DNA of 64,000 nucleotides. Origin: Paracoccaceae bacterium (lineage in GTDB: Bacteria; Pseudomonadota; Alphaproteobacteria; Rhodobacterales; Rhodobacteraceae). This document shows positions 27,111 to 36,569 of this stretch, piece after piece. The notes beneath the pieces were generated by a model. It made no database searches. It was not told the DNA's origin and worked only from the letters and a program-made list of their open reading frames with translations. A program made the position numbers and the translations under genes. How positions within the stretch are numbered: position 1 is the stretch's first letter; each line of letters begins with the position of its first letter. The stretch is from assembly GCA_026989355.1 (NCBI GenBank), contig JALSJM010000002.1, positions 310,001 through 374,000 on the forward strand, read 5' to 3'.

Positions 27111-27890
27111 TTACCGGTCAAGCCCAACGTGTTCTCTGGCCTGTTCCACCGTTCCTATGATCGGCCCCAGCGGGAACAGGCCGCTGTCGGAGCGCCCGAG
27201 CGATGGAGCGTGAAGCCGGGAAACCTTGCCGTCGAAATAAAGTGCGTCACGAAGGCCGAGACTGTCGCGGAAGAAGCTTGCGAATTCATGGAAGGTAACG
27301 GGTATATCCGAAATCACGAACACGGCGCGCTTGCCGTCGGGGCTGACGCCTACGCCATTGCGAATGTGGCGCGAGGTGGAACTGGCAAGAAAGCGCGGAT
27401 GAATGCGCCCGGCGATCACCAGCATCGGCCCCGATTGCGTGGCGTATATGCAGGCTGGCCGCTCGCGGCGAAAACGAAGGGTTTCGGTAACACTGAAGCT
27501 TGTGGGCATGATGCAGAACACTCCGTTCGGCTTCAGTCCGAAATTTCCGTAATTGCCGCCGTCAGCCAGCGGGATGAGCATCTTGCCGGATTCCACATAC
27601 AATCCGACCGGCGTGCGGTCGGGGTGAAACATGCCGGCATTCATGGCAAAGCTGAGCTTCTGTCCTTTTTCGGCAAGCACCTTGTTGATGCGCGTAAAGC
27701 TTCCCCAGGGGCGGCCGGTTCCGTCGTTGAGGAACAGGCGCAGATCATCCTTTCCGGCAACGGTTTCGCAAAGGCTGTAACCGATGCCGCGAAATTCGGC
27801 CTTGCGGCAGTTGGCGGCGCCGGCCGGTGTGGTGACCTGCAGGGTTGCGGCCATCAGAAAGGCCGCGAACAGAACCGTGCGTGGGGTCAT
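27111..27890 (-). CDS. Secreted phosphodiester glycosidase family protein (DUF2233)
   Basis: 259 residues with a clear signal peptide (TVLFAAFLMAATLQVTTPAGA). The body matches the NAGPA/DUF2233 fold: FAMNAGMFHPDRTPVGLYVESG, NGVFCIMPTSF, ATQSGPMLVIAGRIHP, RNGVGVSPDGKRAVFVIS and DALYFDGKVSRL. Family members remove GlcNAc from phosphodiester-linked glycans in animals; bacterial substrates are poorly known. The start ATG overlaps the rbfA stop by 4 nt (ATGA), so translation is coupled to rbfA. Its presence inside a translation operon is a conserved Rhodobacterales habit and the reason is not known to me. Confidence 0.85.
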   Translation of the reverse strand: MTPRTVLFAAFLMAATLQVTTPAGAANCRKAEFRGIGYSLCETVAGKDDLRLFLNDGTGRPWGSFTRINKVLAEKGQKLSFAMNAGMFHPDRTPVGLYVESGKMLIPLADGGNYGNFGLKPNGVFCIMPTSFSVTETLRFRRERPACIYATQSGPMLVIAGRIHPRFLASSTSRHIRNGVGVSPDGKRAVFVISDIPVTFHEFASFFRDSLGLRDALYFDGKVSRLHAPSLGRSDSGLFPLGPIIGTVEQAREHVGLDR

Positions 27891-28309
27891 TCCTCGTGGT
27901 CCTCGGTCTTGTCGGGCGGGGCTGTGTCGCGTTTCACTTCTTCCTGCTCGAACATCACTCGGGCGCGGTCCATCAGATCAAAGGTTTCGTCGATCTCGAA
28001 CCTCAGTTCCGGAATGTATTTCAGCGTGATTTCGCGGGCCAGCAACCGGCGCATTTCAGGGTGGTTGCGCCGCAGGGCCTTCAAGGCGTCCTCTCGGTTT
28101 CTCCCGCCCAGAGGCATCACGAACACCCGGGCCACCCGCAGATCCGGCGATGGGCGCACCTCGCCCACGGTGATCGACAGGCGGTTGAGTTCGGGATCGT
28201 GGATGCGGCCCTGCATGAGGATGTCGGAGAGTGTGCGGCGCAGCAGTTCGCCCACCCGAAGCTGGCGTTGCGAAGGGCCGCGCTGGCCGTGATGCTTTTG
28301 TTTTCCCAT
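27887..28309 (-). CDS. rbfA: Ribosome-binding factor A
   Basis: Late 30S maturation factor, KH-like fold, about 140 residues. GPSQRQLRVGELLRRTLSDIL, HDPELNRLSITVGEVRPSPDLR, VFVMPLG and LKYIPELRFEIDETFD are characteristic. Two ATGs are possible, at 28318 and 28309, and neither has a strong Shine-Dalgarno sequence. I prefer 28309 (MGKQKHHGQRG) because relatives begin there. The acidic tail (DKTEDHEE) is normal. It is divergent from dapB across about 100 nt. Confidence 0.95.
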   Translation of the reverse strand: MGKQKHHGQRGPSQRQLRVGELLRRTLSDILMQGRIHDPELNRLSITVGEVRPSPDLRVARVFVMPLGGRNREDALKALRRNHPEMRRLLAREITLKYIPELRFEIDETFDLMDRARVMFEQEEVKRDTAPPDKTEDHEE

Positions 28310-28407
28310 GCAAGCCATCTAAGCCTGCCACGGGTCCGGTGCAACCATCGCTTTGCCAAATACGCCGCCGGGCGCTAAAGGGGTGCTGTGGCTGAAGGAG
28401 ACAACAG

Positions 28408-29220
28408 ATGAGCGAGGAACTACCGGGGATCGTTGTGACAGGCGCCTCGGGGCGCATGGGGCAGATGCTGCTGCGGCTGATTGCCGAGAGCAACGTGGCA
28501 CGGCTGGTGGGGGCGATCGAACGGCCGGGCCATGCGTGGATCGGCCGCGATGCGGGCAAGGCGATGGGGTGCGCGCCGCTGGGGGTGAAGGTCGAGGATG
28601 ATCCGCTCGAGGCATTCACCCGCGCCAAGGCCGTGATCGATTTTACCGCTCCGGCGGCCACCGTGGAATTTGCAGCGCTGGCGGCGCAGGCACGCCTTGT
28701 ACATGTGATCGGCACGACCGGTTTTTCCGAAAATGATCTGAAGAAGCTTTCTGCCGCAGCGCGCCATGCGGTGATCGTGCGGGCCGGCAACATGAGTCTG
28801 GGCGTCAATCTTCTGGTGCGTCTTGCCCGGCAGGTGGCAGAGGCGCTTGACGAGGAATTCGACATCGAGATCGTCGAAGCCCATCACCGTCACAAGGTGG
28901 ATGCCCCTTCGGGTACGGCGCTGATGCTGGGCGAGGCCGCGGCCGAGGGGCGGGGTGCTTCACTTGACAAGGTGAGCGATCGCGGCCGCGATGGCATCAC
29001 TGGCCCGCGTCAGCGCGGTCATATCGGATTTGCCGCGATCCGTGGCGGAGATATCGTGGGCGAACATGATGTGATCTTTGCCGGCCCGGGCGAGCGCATC
29101 GTTCTGCGCCATGTGGCTGCCGACCGTGCGATATTCGCCCGGGGCGCGTTGCGGGCTGCGCTCTGGGGCCAGGGTCGCAAACCCGGCGAATACAGCATGG
29201 CTGATGTTCTCGGACTGTGA
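28408..29220 (+). CDS. dapB: 4-hydroxy-tetrahydrodipicolinate reductase
   Basis: NAD(P)H-dependent step of the lysine/diaminopimelate pathway, 270 residues. The Rossmann motif is [14 protein letters not shown]. The catalytic and substrate motif [20 protein letters not shown] is intact, and the end [19 protein letters not shown] matches the family. The ATG at 28408 follows CTGAAGGAG. It is a cytosolic tetramer in relatives. It stands alone on the plus strand between rbfA (divergent) and a small convergent gene. Confidence 0.96.
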   Translation: MSEELPGIVVTGASGRMGQMLLRLIAESNVARLVGAIERPGHAWIGRDAGKAMGCAPLGVKVEDDPLEAFTRAKAVIDFTAPAATVEFAALAAQARLVHVIGTTGFSENDLKKLSAAARHAVIVRAGNMSLGVNLLVRLARQVAEALDEEFDIEIVEAHHRHKVDAPSGTALMLGEAAAEGRGASLDKVSDRGRDGITGPRQRGHIGFAAIRGGDIVGEHDVIFAGPGERIVLRHVAADRAIFARGALRAALWGQGRKPGEYSMADVLGL

Positions 29221-29238
29221 GCGGAAGACATCGGAGGA

Positions 29239-29433
29239 TCAGAAGTCGATCGCAATGCCTTTCCTTTCCCAGTCTCCGTAGCGCACCGGATCGGGGCCTT
29301 CGCGTCCGCCCAGTTCCCTGGGAAGGGCCCGGTTGCCGGTTGCAGCCCGGCGGCGGCGTTCCTCGGCCTCGGCCAGTGCGCGCCTTGCGGCGGCGGTCAG
29401 TTTCGTGCCGGCGCGATGGGGAGTGTCGCTCAT
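29239..29433 (-). CDS. DUF1674 / SDHAF4-like succinate dehydrogenase assembly factor
   Basis: 64 residues. The C-terminal motif GGREGPDPVRYGDWERKG followed by IAIDF is the DUF1674/SDHAF4 signature. In mitochondria SDHAF4 helps load flavinylated SdhA; alphaproteobacterial relatives are presumed to do the same. I start at ATG 29433 (MSDTPHRAGTK), because the extra upstream residues are not family-like. It is convergent with dapB and divergent from rsmB. No sdh gene is in the window. Confidence 0.82.
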   Translation of the reverse strand: MSDTPHRAGTKLTAAARRALAEAEERRRRAATGNRALPRELGGREGPDPVRYGDWERKGIAIDF

Positions 29434-29501
29434 GGCGCGGATCCTTGTTATGCTGGCATGTGTGATACAGGGCGCATGGATAACAGGCAAGAGGGCGCGC
29501 G

Positions 29502-30860
29502 ATGACGGGCTGCAATCCGGGCAGCGGAGACAAGGGGGTTGGTCGGGTGCGGCAGGGGCTTGTTCCGCGTCGGGCTGCGCTGCAGATGCTTGATGGCGTT
29601 GTCGGCAAGGGTCGGCTGCTGGCCGAACTGACCGAAGAGAAAGGTCTCCTTGCGCGCCTGGCTCCCGCGGATCGCGCGCGGGCCACCCGCCTGGCTACCG
29701 AGACCCTGCGCCAGTTCGATCGCGCCGATCGCCTGCTTGGCGCCTTTCTCAGGAAGCGCCCGGCACTTGCCGTGCACAATGCGCTGCGCCTCGGGGTGGT
29801 TGAGATCTGCGCTCTGGGCGAGGCTCCGCACGGGGTGGTCAACGCATTGGTGCAGATCATGCGCGAGGGAAAGCATACCGGTCCTGCCGCTGGTCTGGTA
29901 AATGCGGTCCTGCGCAGGGTTCTGCCCGAAGTCTGGCAGGCCCTGCCGCCTTCGCGGCTGCCGAAATGGCTGCGAAAACCACTGATCGCAACCTATGGCA
30001 AGGCGCGGATAACGGCAATGGAAGAGGTTCATGCAGGCGTACCGCCCCTTGATCTTACTCCGCGCGATGGCGAAGCAGCCGCACTTGCTGCGCGCCTTGG
30101 TGGTCAGGTTCTGCCTACCGGCAGCGTGCGGCTTTCCGGTGTGGGGCAGGTTTCGGCACTTCCAGGCTATGACAGGGGCGCGTGGTGGGTGCAGGATGCC
30201 GCCGCGGCCCTGCCCGCCCGCATTCTGGCTCCGGTGCCGGGTGAGAGGGTGCTGGACATTTGCGCCGCGCCGGGTGGCAAGACGATGCAACTGGCTGCCG
30301 CCGGGGCCGAGGTGACGGCGATTGACATCTCGCCTGCCCGCATGGAGCGGCTGGCGGAAAACCTTTCGCGCACGGGCCTTTCCGTGCGTTGCGAAGTGGC
30401 CAATATGCTGCATTGGCATGATGCGCCTTATGATGCAATTCTGCTTGATGCGCCCTGTTCGGCTACCGGCACCATTCGCCGCCATCCCGATCTGCCTCAC
30501 GTGAAGAACGGCAGTGATTTCCCGGCTCTGTTCAAGCTTCAGGCGCGTATGATCGATCATGCCCTGACCTTGCTGAAACCGGGTGGAAGGCTGGTGTTCT
30601 GCACGTGCAGTCTGCTGCCGGAGGAAGGTGAGATCCAGATTGCCGAGGCCTGCGAACGTCACCCGGGCCTTCGGGTTGACAACGATGCGGTCATGGCCTG
30701 TGCCGGTGTCGGGGAAAGCTGGTGCGCCAAGGGTGGCGGACTGCGCCTGACGCCCGATATCTGGGCCGACCGAGGCGGGATCGATGGTTTCTTCATCGCG
30801 GCTCTGAGGAAGACGCAACAGGCTGCACCAGGTTCTCCGGTCAGGCGAAATGCCCGGTGA
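29502..30860 (+). CDS. rsmB: 16S rRNA (cytosine-967-C5)-methyltransferase RsmB family
   Basis: 452 residues. The N-terminus is the NusB-like domain (RRAALQMLDGVV... AVHNALRLGVVEICALGEAPHGVVNALV). The C-terminus is an m5C methyltransferase: VLDICAAPGGKTMQLAAAG (SAM motif I), YDAILLDAPCSATGTIRRHP with the releasing Cys, and GRLVFCTCSLLPEEGE with the nucleophilic Cys. The ATG at 29502 is the first usable start. It is followed closely by the heparinase-like gene and then purH on the same strand, a run conserved in Rhodobacterales. Confidence 0.93.
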   Translation: MTGCNPGSGDKGVGRVRQGLVPRRAALQMLDGVVGKGRLLAELTEEKGLLARLAPADRARATRLATETLRQFDRADRLLGAFLRKRPALAVHNALRLGVVEICALGEAPHGVVNALVQIMREGKHTGPAAGLVNAVLRRVLPEVWQALPPSRLPKWLRKPLIATYGKARITAMEEVHAGVPPLDLTPRDGEAAALAARLGGQVLPTGSVRLSGVGQVSALPGYDRGAWWVQDAAAALPARILAPVPGERVLDICAAPGGKTMQLAAAGAEVTAIDISPARMERLAENLSRTGLSVRCEVANMLHWHDAPYDAILLDAPCSATGTIRRHPDLPHVKNGSDFPALFKLQARMIDHALTLLKPGGRLVFCTCSLLPEEGEIQIAEACERHPGLRVDNDAVMACAGVGESWCAKGGGLRLTPDIWADRGGIDGFFIAALRKTQQAAPGSPVRRNAR

Positions 30861-30925
30861 CTTTGCCTGGCGGCATGCCTATGATCAGGCGCAGGCAGCC
30901 ATCACAGCGAAGGCCGAGGCAGAGC

Positions 30926-32674
30926 GTGTCATATATCGGGAACATGCCCCCAACCCTGCCGGAAAGCGCACGGCGTTGGCTTAATCATTTCCATGCGCGC
31001 CTCAGTGCGCGGCTGCACCCGGCTACCGGCTTCACCTATCAGCCCGAGCCACGTTCGATCGGCATGCTTGCCCGTGGCCGTCAGCTGCTTGCCGGAAATT
31101 TCCAGTTTGCCGGCCATCTGATCGAAGCACCCGATACCATGATCTGGGATCTGCCCCGGCCCTGTCGCAAGTTCGAAGAGGAACTGCATGGTTTCGCCTG
31201 GCTTGACGATCTGGCGGCGGTTGGTGATGCCAAGGCCTGCCAGCGCGCCCAGGAATGGACATTCGAATGGATCCGTCGTTATGGCCGGGGGCGGGGAGTG
31301 GGCTGGTCGCCCGCTCTGACGGGCCGCCGGCTGATCCGCTGGATCAACCATGCCATCTTTCTGCTCAACGGGCAGCCGTCTGCCGCGTCCCGGGCATATT
31401 TCCGCTCGCTTGGTCAGCAGACCATATTTCTTGCCCGCCGCTGGGAGGCCGCGAACCCGGGCCTGCCACGCTTCGAGGCGCTTTGCGGGCTCATCTACGC
31501 GGGGCTTGCGCTGATGGGTATGGAGCGCCATGTGATACCGGCAATGAAGGGGCTTGCACGGGAATGTGCCGGCCAGATCGATGAAAACGGCGGCATTCCC
31601 ACCCGCAATCCCGAAGAACTGCTTGAAGTGCTGACCTATCTGATCTGGGCGGCATCGGCGCTGAGCAGTGCCGGGCGGATGACCGAACGCGCACACCTGG
31701 AGGCGATCGAGCGTATTGCCCCGACGTTGCGGGCGTTGCGCCACGGTGATGGCAGCCTTGCCCGGTTTCACGGTGGCGACCGTGGCCTGGAGGGGCGGCT
31801 TGAGCTGGCGCTTGCGGCTTCCGGTGTGCGGGGGCAGATCGCCACCGGTCTGCCAATGGGCTATGCGCGTCTGCATGGTGGCCGGACGACCGTCATCATT
31901 GATGCCAGCCCGCCCCCCACCGGACGGGCCTCATATGGCGCGCATGCTTCGACCCTGGCCTTTGAAATGACATCGGGGCGCCGGCCGGTGATCGTCAACT
32001 GCGGATCAGGCGCCGCCTTTGGCGAGGAATGGTGGAAGGCCGGGCGTGCGACGCCTTCGCATTCGACACTGGTGATCGAGGGGGTTTCCTCGTCACGGCT
32101 GGGGCGTGGACGACGCGCCGGGATGCTGGTGGATATTCCGACACATGTGCCCTTGCAGCAGCACTCCGGCCCCGAAGGGACAAGCCTGCACGCCGCACAT
32201 GATGGCTATGTGAGCACGCATGGTCTGACACATGCACGCCGCTTGAAACTGTCGTTCGATGGGGCGGCACTGCATGGTGAAGATACTCTGGCCACGGTGT
32301 CGGATCTGCACAGGCGCCAGTTCGACAAGGCCATGGACCGCGAAAGGCTTCTGGGTATCGCCGGCAGCCTGCGCTTTCATCTGCATCCGGATGTGGATGC
32401 AGAAATCGACATGAACGGCAAGGCGGTTTCGCTGGTTCTGCGCAGTGGCGAAATCTGGGTATTCCGCTATCGCGGCCGCGCCGATCTGAGGCTTGAACCG
32501 AGCGTTTATCTGGAAAAGGGGCGCCTCAAGCCCCGTGCGGCGAAACAGATGGTTTTATCCTGGCGCCTGTTCGACTATGCGATGCGCATACACTGGTCGT
32601 TCACCAAGGGGAAGAGCTGCCCGGTTCATGTCCGGGATCTGGAACGGGATGACGGCCTGAACGAAACCGAGTGA
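30926..32674 (+). CDS. Heparinase II/III family protein
   Basis: About 582 residues. The helical N-terminal toroid (YQPEPRSIGMLARGRQLLAGNF, WSPALTGRRLIRWINHAIFLL) is followed by a beta-sheet heparinase II/III-like C-terminal half (LPMGYARLHGGRTTVIIDASPPPTG; PVIVNCGSGAAFGEEWW; ATPSHSTLVIEG). No signal peptide is evident. Starts at 30875, 30926 (GTG) and 30944 are possible. I choose GTG 30926 because GAGG lies 6 nt upstream. Despite the name, many bacterial members next to rsmB/purH have no known polysaccharide substrate, so lyase activity is only a suggestion. Confidence 0.82.
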   Translation: MSYIGNMPPTLPESARRWLNHFHARLSARLHPATGFTYQPEPRSIGMLARGRQLLAGNFQFAGHLIEAPDTMIWDLPRPCRKFEEELHGFAWLDDLAAVGDAKACQRAQEWTFEWIRRYGRGRGVGWSPALTGRRLIRWINHAIFLLNGQPSAASRAYFRSLGQQTIFLARRWEAANPGLPRFEALCGLIYAGLALMGMERHVIPAMKGLARECAGQIDENGGIPTRNPEELLEVLTYLIWAASALSSAGRMTERAHLEAIERIAPTLRALRHGDGSLARFHGGDRGLEGRLELALAASGVRGQIATGLPMGYARLHGGRTTVIIDASPPPTGRASYGAHASTLAFEMTSGRRPVIVNCGSGAAFGEEWWKAGRATPSHSTLVIEGVSSSRLGRGRRAGMLVDIPTHVPLQQHSGPEGTSLHAAHDGYVSTHGLTHARRLKLSFDGAALHGEDTLATVSDLHRRQFDKAMDRERLLGIAGSLRFHLHPDVDAEIDMNGKAVSLVLRSGEIWVFRYRGRADLRLEPSVYLEKGRLKPRAAKQMVLSWRLFDYAMRIHWSFTKGKSCPVHVRDLERDDGLNETE

Positions 32675-32692
32675 CAATCTGGGATCTCCGAA

Positions 32693-34291
32693 ATGACAGA
32701 TACGACTGCACCCGTGCCGCTCAGACGCGCGCTTCTTTCCGTGTCCGACAAGACCGGCCTGCTTGATCTGGCGCAGGCCCTGTCGGCACGCGGAGTGGAG
32801 CTGATTTCCACCGGTGGCACGGCAGGAATGCTGCGCGATGCCGGCCTTCAGGTGAAGGACGTTTCGGAAATCACCGGCTTTCCCGAAATGATGGACGGAC
32901 GGGTGAAAACGCTTCATCCGATGGTGCATGGCGCGCTGCTGGCCCTGCGTGACAATTCCGATCACCTGGCGGCGATGGATGCACACGGGATCGGCCCGAT
33001 CGATCTTCTGGTGGTCAATCTCTATCCGTTCGAAGCTACCGTGGCCAAGGGGGCCGATTACGACGACTGCGTGGAAAACATCGATATAGGCGGGCCGGCG
33101 ATGATCCGCGGCGCAGCCAAGAACCATGGCTTTGTCACCACGATCGTCGATCCAGCCGATTATCCGGCGCTACTGAAGGAACTGGTCGCGCATGATGGTG
33201 CAACAACGCTGCCTTTCCGTCGCCGCATGGCCCAGAATGCCTTTGCGCGCACCGCGGCCTATGATGCGGCAGTTTCCGGCTGGATGGCCGGGGCCATCGG
33301 CGAAGCTGCTCCGCGCCACAAGGCTGTTGCCGGTGCTCTTTCCCAAAGCCTGCGTTATGGCGAGAACCCACATCAGAAGGCGGCCTTCTACAAGGATGGA
33401 TGCACCCGTCCTGGCGTGGGAAGTGCGGTGCAGCATCAGGGCAAGGCGCTTTCCTACAACAATATCAACGATACCGATGCGGCCTTTGAACTGGTGGCCG
33501 AATTCGATCCGGCCGAAGGCCCGGTATGTGCGATCATCAAGCACTCGAATCCCTGTGGGGTGGGCCGCGGTGCTACCATGCTGGAAGCCTATCGCAAGGC
33601 CTTTGCCACCGATCAGGTTTCCCCTTTCGGCGGCATTATTGCCCTGAACCAGGGGCTCGACGGTGAAACCGCGCGCGAGATCGTTCAGATCTTCACCGAA
33701 GTGGTGATTGCCCCCGATGTGACGGATGAAGCGAAAGAGATATTTGCCACCAAGAAGAATCTGCGCCTTCTGACCACCGGCGGCCTGCCCGATCCGCGCG
33801 AACCGGGCGAAACCTGGCGCCGGGTGGCGGGCGGCTGGCTGGTGCAGGATCGTGATAACGGTGCGCTGACATCCGGCGATCTGAAGGTGGTCACGAAACG
33901 CGCTCCGACAAAGGCCGAACTGAGCGATCTCATGTTCGCCTGGAAGGTTGCGAAACATGTGAAATCAAATGCCATTGTCTATGCGAAGAACGGCGCCACG
34001 GTGGGTGTGGGTGCAGGCCAGATGAGCCGTGTGGACAGCACCCGGATTGCGGCGCAGAAGGCGCGCGACATGGCCGAAGCGCTTGGCTTGTCCGAAGTGC
34101 CCACGAAGGGTTCGGTGGTGGCGTCTGATGCCTTCTTTCCCTTTGCCGACGGCCTGCTGACAGCGGCCGAGGCGGGTGCAACGGCGATCATTCAGCCAGG
34201 CGGGTCGATACGCGATGATGAGGTGATCGCTGCGGCTGACGAAGCGGGGTTGGCGATGGTGTTCACCGGCATGCGCCATTTCCGGCATTAG
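32693..34291 (+). CDS. purH: Bifunctional AICAR formyltransferase / IMP cyclohydrolase
   Basis: Last two steps of de novo IMP synthesis, 532 residues. The MGS-like cyclohydrolase domain starts with [20 protein letters not shown] and contains [13 protein letters not shown] and [14 protein letters not shown]. The AICARFT part has [38 protein letters not shown], and the end [16 protein letters not shown] and [12 protein letters not shown]. All catalytic regions look intact. It is 18 nt after the heparinase-like stop and 8 nt before lspA, so it is in an operon. Confidence 0.97.
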   Translation: MTDTTAPVPLRRALLSVSDKTGLLDLAQALSARGVELISTGGTAGMLRDAGLQVKDVSEITGFPEMMDGRVKTLHPMVHGALLALRDNSDHLAAMDAHGIGPIDLLVVNLYPFEATVAKGADYDDCVENIDIGGPAMIRGAAKNHGFVTTIVDPADYPALLKELVAHDGATTLPFRRRMAQNAFARTAAYDAAVSGWMAGAIGEAAPRHKAVAGALSQSLRYGENPHQKAAFYKDGCTRPGVGSAVQHQGKALSYNNINDTDAAFELVAEFDPAEGPVCAIIKHSNPCGVGRGATMLEAYRKAFATDQVSPFGGIIALNQGLDGETAREIVQIFTEVVIAPDVTDEAKEIFATKKNLRLLTTGGLPDPREPGETWRRVAGGWLVQDRDNGALTSGDLKVVTKRAPTKAELSDLMFAWKVAKHVKSNAIVYAKNGATVGVGAGQMSRVDSTRIAAQKARDMAEALGLSEVPTKGSVVASDAFFPFADGLLTAAEAGATAIIQPGGSIRDDEVIAAADEAGLAMVFTGMRHFRH

Positions 34292-34299
34292 GAGCAGTC

Positions 34300-34779
34300 A
34301 TGAAGCTTACCTTCTGGGCCATGTTCTGGACCTTTCTGGCCGATCAGGTCACGAAATATCTGGTGGTGCATTGGCTTGATCTGCGCAATCGGGGCGAGAT
34401 CGACGTGTTGCCGCCGTTTCTCAATTTTCGCATGGCCTGGAACCGGGGGGTGAATTTCGGTCTGCTCGACATCGGCTCTGACCTGATGCGCTGGTTTCTG
34501 ATCGGATTGGCGCTGGCCATAGTCGTTGCGGTATTCTTCTGGATCAGGAAGCCCGGCGCGGGATGGCATGCGCGGTTGAGTGCAGGGATACTGATCGGTG
34601 GGGCGCTTGGCAATGTGGTGGATCGTGTGCTTTATGGCGCGGTGGCGGATTTTCTCAACATGTCGTGCTGCGGAATCGAGAATCCCTATTCGTTCAATGT
34701 GGCAGATATCGCGGTTTTTGCCGGGGCATTCGGCCTTGTCCTGTTTGCGCCTGCCGACAAGCCCGACAAGACGGCGTGA
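34300..34779 (+). CDS. lspA: Lipoprotein signal peptidase (signal peptidase II)
   Basis: Inner-membrane aspartyl protease that cleaves prolipoproteins ahead of the lipidated Cys. 159 residues with four membrane helices. The two catalytic Asp motifs are GGALGNVVDRVLYGAVADFL and FNVADIAVFAG. DQVTKYLV and FRMAWNRGVNFGLL are also family motifs. The start ATG has GGAG 5 nt upstream and follows purH by 8 nt. The next gene encodes a lipoprotein, one of several possible substrates in this window. Confidence 0.96.
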   Translation: MKLTFWAMFWTFLADQVTKYLVVHWLDLRNRGEIDVLPPFLNFRMAWNRGVNFGLLDIGSDLMRWFLIGLALAIVVAVFFWIRKPGAGWHARLSAGILIGGALGNVVDRVLYGAVADFLNMSCCGIENPYSFNVADIAVFAGAFGLVLFAPADKPDKTA

Positions 34780-34833
34780 CGCGCGGCTAAACATGCGCTA
34801 AACATGCGCCACGCGGTGAAGGAGAAGCGAGTC

Positions 34834-35355
34834 ATGAACAAATGGGGCGGAATGACGGCGGCGGTGATGGCTGCCTTGTTCCTGTCGGCCTGCGGTGGCA
34901 GCAAGGAGCCACGGCTGATGAATGTCACGGCCAACAGGTCGGGGCCCGACGAATTCGCAATTCTTCCCAACAAGCCCCTTCAGATGCCCGAGGATTATTC
35001 TGCTCTGCCGGAACCGACACCCGGCGGCAGAAATCTGGTTGACCCGACGCCAAGGGCCGATGCGGTTGCCGTTCTCGGTGGCCGGTCTGGCGCCGGTGCC
35101 CGGGGCGATTCGGCGCTGGTGGCCCATGCTGCGCGTCACGGCATCGCGCCCGCCATCCGTCAGACCCTGGCTGCGGAAGATCTGGAATACCGCCACCGCA
35201 ACAATGGGCGGCTGCTGGAACGTCTGTTCAACGTGAATGTGTATTTCCGTGCCTATGAAAGGCAGTCGCTTGATCAATACCGCGAGTTGCGGCGCTGGCG
35301 CAGGCTCGGCGTGCGCACACCTGCCGCGCCCCCCGACCCCCAGCTTCTGCCCTGA
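34834..35355 (+). CDS. DUF3035 lipoprotein
   Basis: 173 residues. The signal sequence MNKWGGMTAAVMAALFLSAC carries the lipobox LSAC, then GGSKEPRLMNVTANRSGPDEFAILPNKPL (split here at the usual family block), then LPEPTPGGRNLVDPTPRADAVAVLGG. This matches DUF3035. The ATG at 34834 has AAGGAG upstream and is preferred to an earlier in-frame ATG at 34804. It sits 54 nt after lspA on the same strand. Outer-membrane location is likely; function is not established. Confidence 0.85.
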   Translation: MNKWGGMTAAVMAALFLSACGGSKEPRLMNVTANRSGPDEFAILPNKPLQMPEDYSALPEPTPGGRNLVDPTPRADAVAVLGGRSGAGARGDSALVAHAARHGIAPAIRQTLAAEDLEYRHRNNGRLLERLFNVNVYFRAYERQSLDQYRELRRWRRLGVRTPAAPPDPQLLP

Positions 35356-35501
35356 GTGATGCAGCGCCTGGCCTGAAACGGCACGCGGCAGGACAAGCCA
35401 TTTGCTCTGTGCCGGGTGATCCTTCGCGCCGGAGTTTTCAGAGCGTCTTTCATACAGGTTTTGAACGTTTCTTCGAAATCGTCGGGATGAAACCTTTCGT
35501 G

Positions 35502-35530
35502 CCCCGGGAGGCCATCGATTCTGCCCGGGG
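35502..35530. terminator. Possible hairpin terminator in the convergent gap
   Basis: CCCCGGG (35502-35508) and CCCGGGG (35524-35530) form a perfect 7-bp stem with a 15-nt loop, between a plus-strand lipoprotein gene and a minus-strand dehydrogenase gene. No T tract follows on either side, so it is a weak terminator at best. The rest of 35356-35558 shows nothing I can name. Confidence 0.35.
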
Positions 35531-35558
35531 CGGATTGTCTTGCAGCGGATGCCGCGCA

Positions 35559-36500
35559 TCATGCCCCTTCGGGTTTCTGATCGGAACCGGTTTTGTCGTT
35601 TCCGGGTTGCGGCCCGGATTCCGGCCAGAGTCCGTTGCGGGCAAGCAGTTCGACAAACAATGCCGAGTGATCAAGATCCGCCCCTTCAAGCTTCGTGCAA
35701 AGCACGGCAAAGCGTTCGTGCAGTTCTTTGGTCAGGGGCAGATCCAGCCCGAGATTTCGGCCGGCTTTCAGGATATTGGAAAGATCCTTCAGTTGCAGAC
35801 GAGCAGGGCCACCGGGAGCGAAGCTGCGTTTGGTCATCCTTTTGCCGTGCTGTTGCAGAACGCTGCTGTCGGCAAAGCCGCTGCGCAGCGCCCGCCGCAC
35901 GGCAACCGGATCGGCTCCGCCGCGCTCGACAAGCAGCATCGCTTCGGCCACGGCAGCGATGGCACCGGCCACGATTGTCTGATTGGCCAGTTTCGCCAAT
36001 GCGCCTGCGCCCGCCGGCCCCACATGCACCGGTTGCCCCATTGCACCGAGCACAGGTCTTGCGCGCTCGAAAGCAACGGCATTGCCGCCGGCCATGATCG
36101 CCAGCGTGCCCTCTTCGGCGGCTTTGGTGCCGCCAGAAACAGGGGCATCGATGGCCTCGATATCTTTCGCGCCCAGCAGACGGGCGTGGGCGCGGGCTTC
36201 ATCCGGGGCAACAGAGCTCATGTCGATGAACAGCGCGGGCGGTTTCATGGCCGAGGCCACTCCGTTCTGTTCCAGAATCTTGCGGACGGTATCGCCGTCG
36301 GACAGCATGGTGATGACGGTATCTGCGGCTTCGGCTGCCCCGGCCGGAGTTTCGGCCGATCTTGCCCCTCTTGCCAGCAGGGCATCGGCCTTTGATGGCG
36401 TTCGGTTCCATACCGTCAGGGCAAATCCGGCTTCAAGCAGACGCATCCCCATGCGTGTGCCCATCAGGCCGGTTCCGATGAGGGCGACCCGTTCGACCAT
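35559..36500 (-). CDS. NAD(P)-dependent 3-hydroxyisobutyrate/tartronate-semialdehyde reductase family protein
   Basis: Beta-hydroxyacid dehydrogenase of 313 residues. The Rossmann motif is VALIGTGLMGTRMGMRLLEAG. Substrate motif DAPVSGGTKAAEEGTLAIM and the catalytic Lys in GAGALAKLANQ are present. The NAD or NADP choice cannot be set firmly; WNRTPSK after the second strand suggests NADP, as in GarR/glyoxylate reductases. A glyoxylate or tartronate-semialdehyde substrate would fit the glyoxylate theme of the bhc cluster 11 kb away, but that is conjecture. The start ATG at 36500 has AGGAAGGA upstream. Confidence 0.85.
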   Translation of the reverse strand: MVERVALIGTGLMGTRMGMRLLEAGFALTVWNRTPSKADALLARGARSAETPAGAAEAADTVITMLSDGDTVRKILEQNGVASAMKPPALFIDMSSVAPDEARAHARLLGAKDIEAIDAPVSGGTKAAEEGTLAIMAGGNAVAFERARPVLGAMGQPVHVGPAGAGALAKLANQTIVAGAIAAVAEAMLLVERGGADPVAVRRALRSGFADSSVLQQHGKRMTKRSFAPGGPARLQLKDLSNILKAGRNLGLDLPLTKELHERFAVLCTKLEGADLDHSALFVELLARNGLWPESGPQPGNDKTGSDQKPEGA

Positions 36501-36569
36501 TCATCATCATCCTTCCTGCACAAGGCACCACCCGGTTGAAGCCAAGAGGATGCGAAGCAGCTGGTTCCG

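Noticed and set aside
29448-30818. 456-residue minus-strand open frame over rsmB
   Set aside because: Mirror of the well-supported rsmB gene; composition is rich in His, Gln and Arg.
35356-35558. tRNA gene or gene remnant in the gap after the DUF3035 gene
   Set aside because: No T-loop consensus, cloverleaf pairing or conserved coding piece is visible; only a GC-rich hairpin.
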